DNA of 22,835 nucleotides. Origin: Spirogloea muscicola (taxonomy: Eukaryota > Streptophyta > Zygnematophyceae > Spirogloeales > Spirogloeaceae). Below the pieces are notes generated by a model that saw only the letters and a program-made list of their open reading frames with translations, had not been told where the DNA came from and did not search any database. Positions 20,101 to 22,835 of this stretch are shown here, piece after piece. The translations under genes and the position numbers were made by a program. The stretch lies in NCBI GenBank assembly GCA_009602725.1, contig WELB01000253.1:23079-45913 (forward strand), read 5' to 3'. The stretch's first letter is position 1. Every line of letters starts with the position of its first letter.

Positions 20101-20516
20101 AGCAGCTGCTCAAAGTGCAGGACACAGTGCCCATCTGTGCTGCAGTCGTCAGCCAGCACTTAGCACTGGCAGCGCTCAAGGCGGGGCCTGCTTGGGTCAA
20201 GTCGCATGTTGCTACTCTCGAGGTGAATCGTAGCGCTGCTCTTGAAGCTCTGGAACCTTTAGGCAGTGGTGCAATACGAGGAGGAGAGGGCGCCATATAC
20301 TTGTGGGCTAAGCTCCCCAGCGAGCAGCAAGATGATAAGGAGGTGGTAGAATGGCTTGCCAAGACGCATGGTGTCTGTGTTATTCCGGGTAGTGCCTGCG
20401 GAGCTCCTGGCCACTTGAGGGTGGCCTTCGCCAATCTGAAAGGGGACAGGTTCTTAGGTGCTTGCAAGAGATTGAGGGAAGGTCTTGCGGCCTTGGTCAA
20501 GGATGGCATGAGGTAG
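17175..20516 (+). CDS. ISS1: ISS1/VAS1-type class I/II PLP aminotransferase (aromatic/methionine)
   Basis: Exons: 17175-17408, 17908-17955, 18125-18253, 18469-18528, 18832-18985, 19124-19236, 19492-19550, 19780-19888, 20064-20516. Total 1359 nt, 452 aa. The sequence follows Arabidopsis ISS1/VAS1 (At1g80360), which transaminates aromatic amino acids and their keto acids (including indole-3-pyruvate, with Met as donor) and so links Phe/Tyr/Met and auxin metabolism. Marks: SIMVTAGANQAFTNVVLATC, NPGNPTGTY (231-239), VVDNTYEYFMY with PLP-contacting Asp262 and Tyr265, SFSKAYGMMGWRVGY with the Schiff-base Lys291, GGEGAIYLWAKLP, and LRVAF with carboxylate-binding Arg421. Residues 1-70 are Ala/Arg-rich, like a plastid transit peptide. 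A second in-frame ATG (Met58, at 17346) in good context would give a cytosolic-type protein. The exon 3 acceptor is AAG rather than CAG; other junctions are ordinary. All phases agree. Confidence 0.95.
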
Positions 20517-20986
20517 CTAGAGTGAAATCAATAGGCAGCCTATAGCCACTTCATGTAGCTTATCTGGCAATCTTTGAGCTTGCCCTGTATACATAGTTGT
20601 TGGCCAACATTATGTATGATTAAGGACATCTTCCCGCTTCGCTTCGTGATTACACCATGTCTTTTGGTTATGGCGTCGTTGGAGCTTCAAGACTTGCTTG
20701 AGCAGACACATGCTCACGACATGCAGGCCCTTTACTGGAGACTGCACTTGAGCTGCATGAAGCAGGCTTGCATGCCCAGAGGCAAGGGTGGTTATTGCAA
20801 ATTCTGCCCTGAGCAATGCGGTGCTCATACTCCTCTGCTTGCTCCATGGCCTCCTCTTAAAGCAGACCATGCGACCTCCTTTGGAACACAACACGGCCCA
20901 GGATGGACACTAAACACAAACACAGATGCGCGGCACACCGACTTCCTCATCTCCCTGATAGTGCAGCCAAATCTAGCAGGTAGAAG
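20517..20986. other. Convergent 3' intergenic region
   Basis: 470 bp lie between the stop codons of the aminotransferase (plus) and SWC5 (minus) genes. Frames on both strands are short and unlike any family; it should hold the two 3' UTRs. No TGTAA polyadenylation motif was spotted. Confidence 0.5.
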
Positions 20987-22636
20987 CTAGGCAGGTGGTG
21001 GTCGTCTAGACCCACCCAACCTCTCCTCCCGCTCCTTTTCATACTCCCGCAGCTCAGCACGTCCCAGAAATGCAACTTTGTCCAAGTACTGGTCGCTGCT
21101 CTTTTTGTACTCCTCGAGCTCGTTCACCACGCCTTTCTCATCCTTGTACTCGCCCCAGTCCTTGCGGGACTTGTCAATGATGCTCAGCTTCTTTTTCTTC
21201 TCGATTTGCTCGAGCATGGCATCCAAACCGCGAGAAGAAGCCGCCTGTGGCAGACAAAGAAGACATGGATGAGATGTTTGGCATTGTACAGCATCATATT
21301 GGTAAACTCCGAACAAAAGCAAGCGGAGTTGCTCAATTGCACTGTAGGAACAACATCAAAATCATTGCCGCAGTGGTGCAGACGAGCAGACCCATGAGAT
21401 AGTGACACCTCAAGCTGAGCAATACTTGATGGATTCACCTGCATTTCTGCTTTTCGCTTCTGTTCAAGCTGGGCTGCCTTGGAGGTCGCCTCCACCATCC
21501 GCACCACCTCAATCTTCTCACCAGCAAAATCTTTGACCTCGGTGATCTATTCATGAAGGTGGCAGCAGCCACCAGCACAACAGGCTAGGTGAGCACAGGG
21601 CCAAGGTGACTGTAACCCCTAAGGTCTCTGCAAGAGTCGTGCAGTGGAAGCAGGTAACTGTGAACATGCTTATGCATATGCGGGCTGAAGCTGCAGACAG
21701 AAGCCTTTTGGTAGCAAATGACCAGTGACAGGACTTGTTCGCTCACCTTCACCTTGCCGTCGTTCAGGTTAGATGCAGCAGCATTAGCCACCAACTGAAG
21801 AGCAGCTCTGGCTGCCTCACGTCGTTCCCTGGCGCGCTCCTCGTCCTCCTTTTTCTCGTCGAGTGTCTCTGAAGAGATTGCTCCCTCGGGAGTATCAGTA
21901 CCCTTGTCGTAGTGCGTTGCTTTGTTCTCAGCGTGCCCTGCTGGGGGTGCAGAAGGAGGACCTCCTCCTGAACCAGTCGTCTTTGGTACAAGTCCCAAGC
22001 TCACCATCCAGGCCTGCAGGTGATTGCTGTTGGGTGCACTCACTTTCAGCCACCTGCCGAGCTGAACCCTTTGCAAGCACCCATCTCACACAACGAGACA
22101 CAAAAGGACAGGGAGTTCGGCACTGCAGTATACTGTCCTCCAAACAATTATGAGCCCAACAACCAATTAATGAGGCCCACATGGATGGGAAGCGTAGTGC
22201 AGCACAGAGGAGAGCATCACCAAGTCCAGTAGCCCTTGTGTGCACTGACAGCAGCAGGTTTGCAGCTGTGTTGGTCAGCACTTACAGGAGTGCTGGAGGG
22301 TGGCTTGGTGGCGCCTCCAGCTCGTGGAAGGGAGGGCGCCCTTGTGAGAGCTGCCGGCGGGCTCTTGGGGCCGTTCAGCTGCTCCCACAGCGCGTCAACC
22401 CTGGCCTTCTTGGCTGCAACGACAGGCGTCAAGCGTCAGGGTAAGCAGCGCCCTCAGGTCCTGCGACCGGTGGCCTGGCTAAGCAGAGCCCGAGCGCAGC
22501 TCCAGTAGGTGGCGGCGAGCATCACGAGGCTGCGAGCGGCGGAGTGGCAGGTGCGGCGTCCGCACCGTCCTTCTTGAGCTGGGCCAGCGGGTCGGCGGGC
22601 GGCGCGGCGGCCGGGGCGGGGCCCCCATCGCCCTCG
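20987..22636 (-). CDS. SWC5: SWC5/CFDP1 (BCNT) subunit of the SWR1 chromatin-remodelling complex, 5' end unresolved
   Basis: The SWR1/SRCAP complex exchanges H2A for H2A.Z in nucleosomes; SWC5 is its BCNT subunit in the nucleus. Exons: 22636(?)-22566, 22413-22286, 22013-21747, 21546-21439, 21244-20987 (stop TAG). Recognised parts in order: AKKARVDALWEQLN, AWMVSLGLVPK, an acidic/coiled-coil stretch EKKEDEERARERREAARAAL, VKITEVKDFAGEKIEV, then the conserved BCNT-C block KLSIIDKSRKDWGEYKDEKG, YKKSSDQYLDKVAFLGRAEL and REYEKEREERLGG. All junctions from the second listed exon onward are phase-consistent. The first listed exon (DPLAQLKKD...) is joined by phase and by a plausible branch point (CTAAC) before its acceptor, but is GC-rich and less certain. 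The usual acidic N-terminus is not seen, so the start is either in the final 200 bp or beyond the window. Confidence 0.88.
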
Positions 22637-22835
22637 CTGCGCGCCGCCGAGTGCGCCCAGAAGCTCGTTAGCACGGGCTCGGGATGGGCTAACCGCGCGG
22701 CGGCCGTGGTGGGGCCCGCGAGCCTCGGGAGGGCCCCGCGGGGAGCTGCAGGGCCATGTCCATGGCGGGGCGGCGGGGGGGGGCCCTCACCGCTGCCGGC
22801 GGCCAGGCCGCCATCCTGCGACCTTCCCAGCGCCG
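22637..22835. other. GC-rich right edge, probable 5' region of SWC5
   Basis: Very GC-rich sequence with G runs, and minus-strand ATGs near 22813, 22778 and 22772. A good minus-strand donor (GCG|GTGAGG) follows the ATG near 22813 (codons MAAWPPAA), which could be a first exon. Its phase does not match the next exon as modelled, so I left it unassigned. Confidence 0.4.

Overview
The window looks like nuclear DNA of a green alga, most likely a trebouxiophyte (Chlorella-like). The genes are eukaryotic and full of short introns (about 95-500 bp, GT...AG). Their products match plant or green-lineage families, and two carry plastid-type N-terminal extensions. GC content rises sharply at most gene starts. 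Nothing bacterial, viral or CRISPR-like was seen. The lineage call is an inference; there is no rRNA or organelle marker.

Layout, left to right. (1) 1-1490: about 2.8 copies of a 533-534 bp tandem repeat, open to the left, each full copy carrying a tRNA 3'-half-like segment. (2) 2035-7109, minus: ALG12, the ER alpha-1,6-mannosyltransferase of N-glycan precursor assembly, rebuilt here as 19 exons and 526 aa. (3) 7552-9068, plus: a conserved plant/algal protein of unknown function with a plastid-type N-terminus, 5 exons, 199 aa; it is head-to-head with ALG12. (4) 9495-11420, minus: an NTMT1-type protein N-terminal methyltransferase, 8 exons, 273 aa, all catalytic residues present. (5) 11421-13315: no recognisable gene; it holds a 31-N assembly gap and a strong hairpin. 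(6) 13316 to about 17015, minus: an RNA-processing-type protein with a SURP domain, a CCCH zinc finger and an SRI-like C-terminal domain, modelled as one 5-exon gene with phase-consistent junctions. (7) 17175-20516, plus: an ISS1/VAS1-type class I/II PLP aminotransferase, 9 exons, 452 aa, with a plastid-like N-terminus and a second in-frame ATG; it is head-to-head with gene 6. (8) 20987 to at least 22636, minus: the SWC5/CFDP1 (BCNT) subunit of the SWR1 chromatin complex, 5' end unresolved or beyond the window.

Exon models were assembled by hand from splice signals, reading phase and recalled family sequence. In genes 2, 3, 4 and 7 every junction keeps phase and the total is a multiple of three, which is strong internal support. 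The genes form no pathway. They are housekeeping functions (glycosylation, protein methylation, RNA processing, amino acid and auxin metabolism, chromatin) arranged as divergent and convergent neighbours, as is usual in a compact algal genome.
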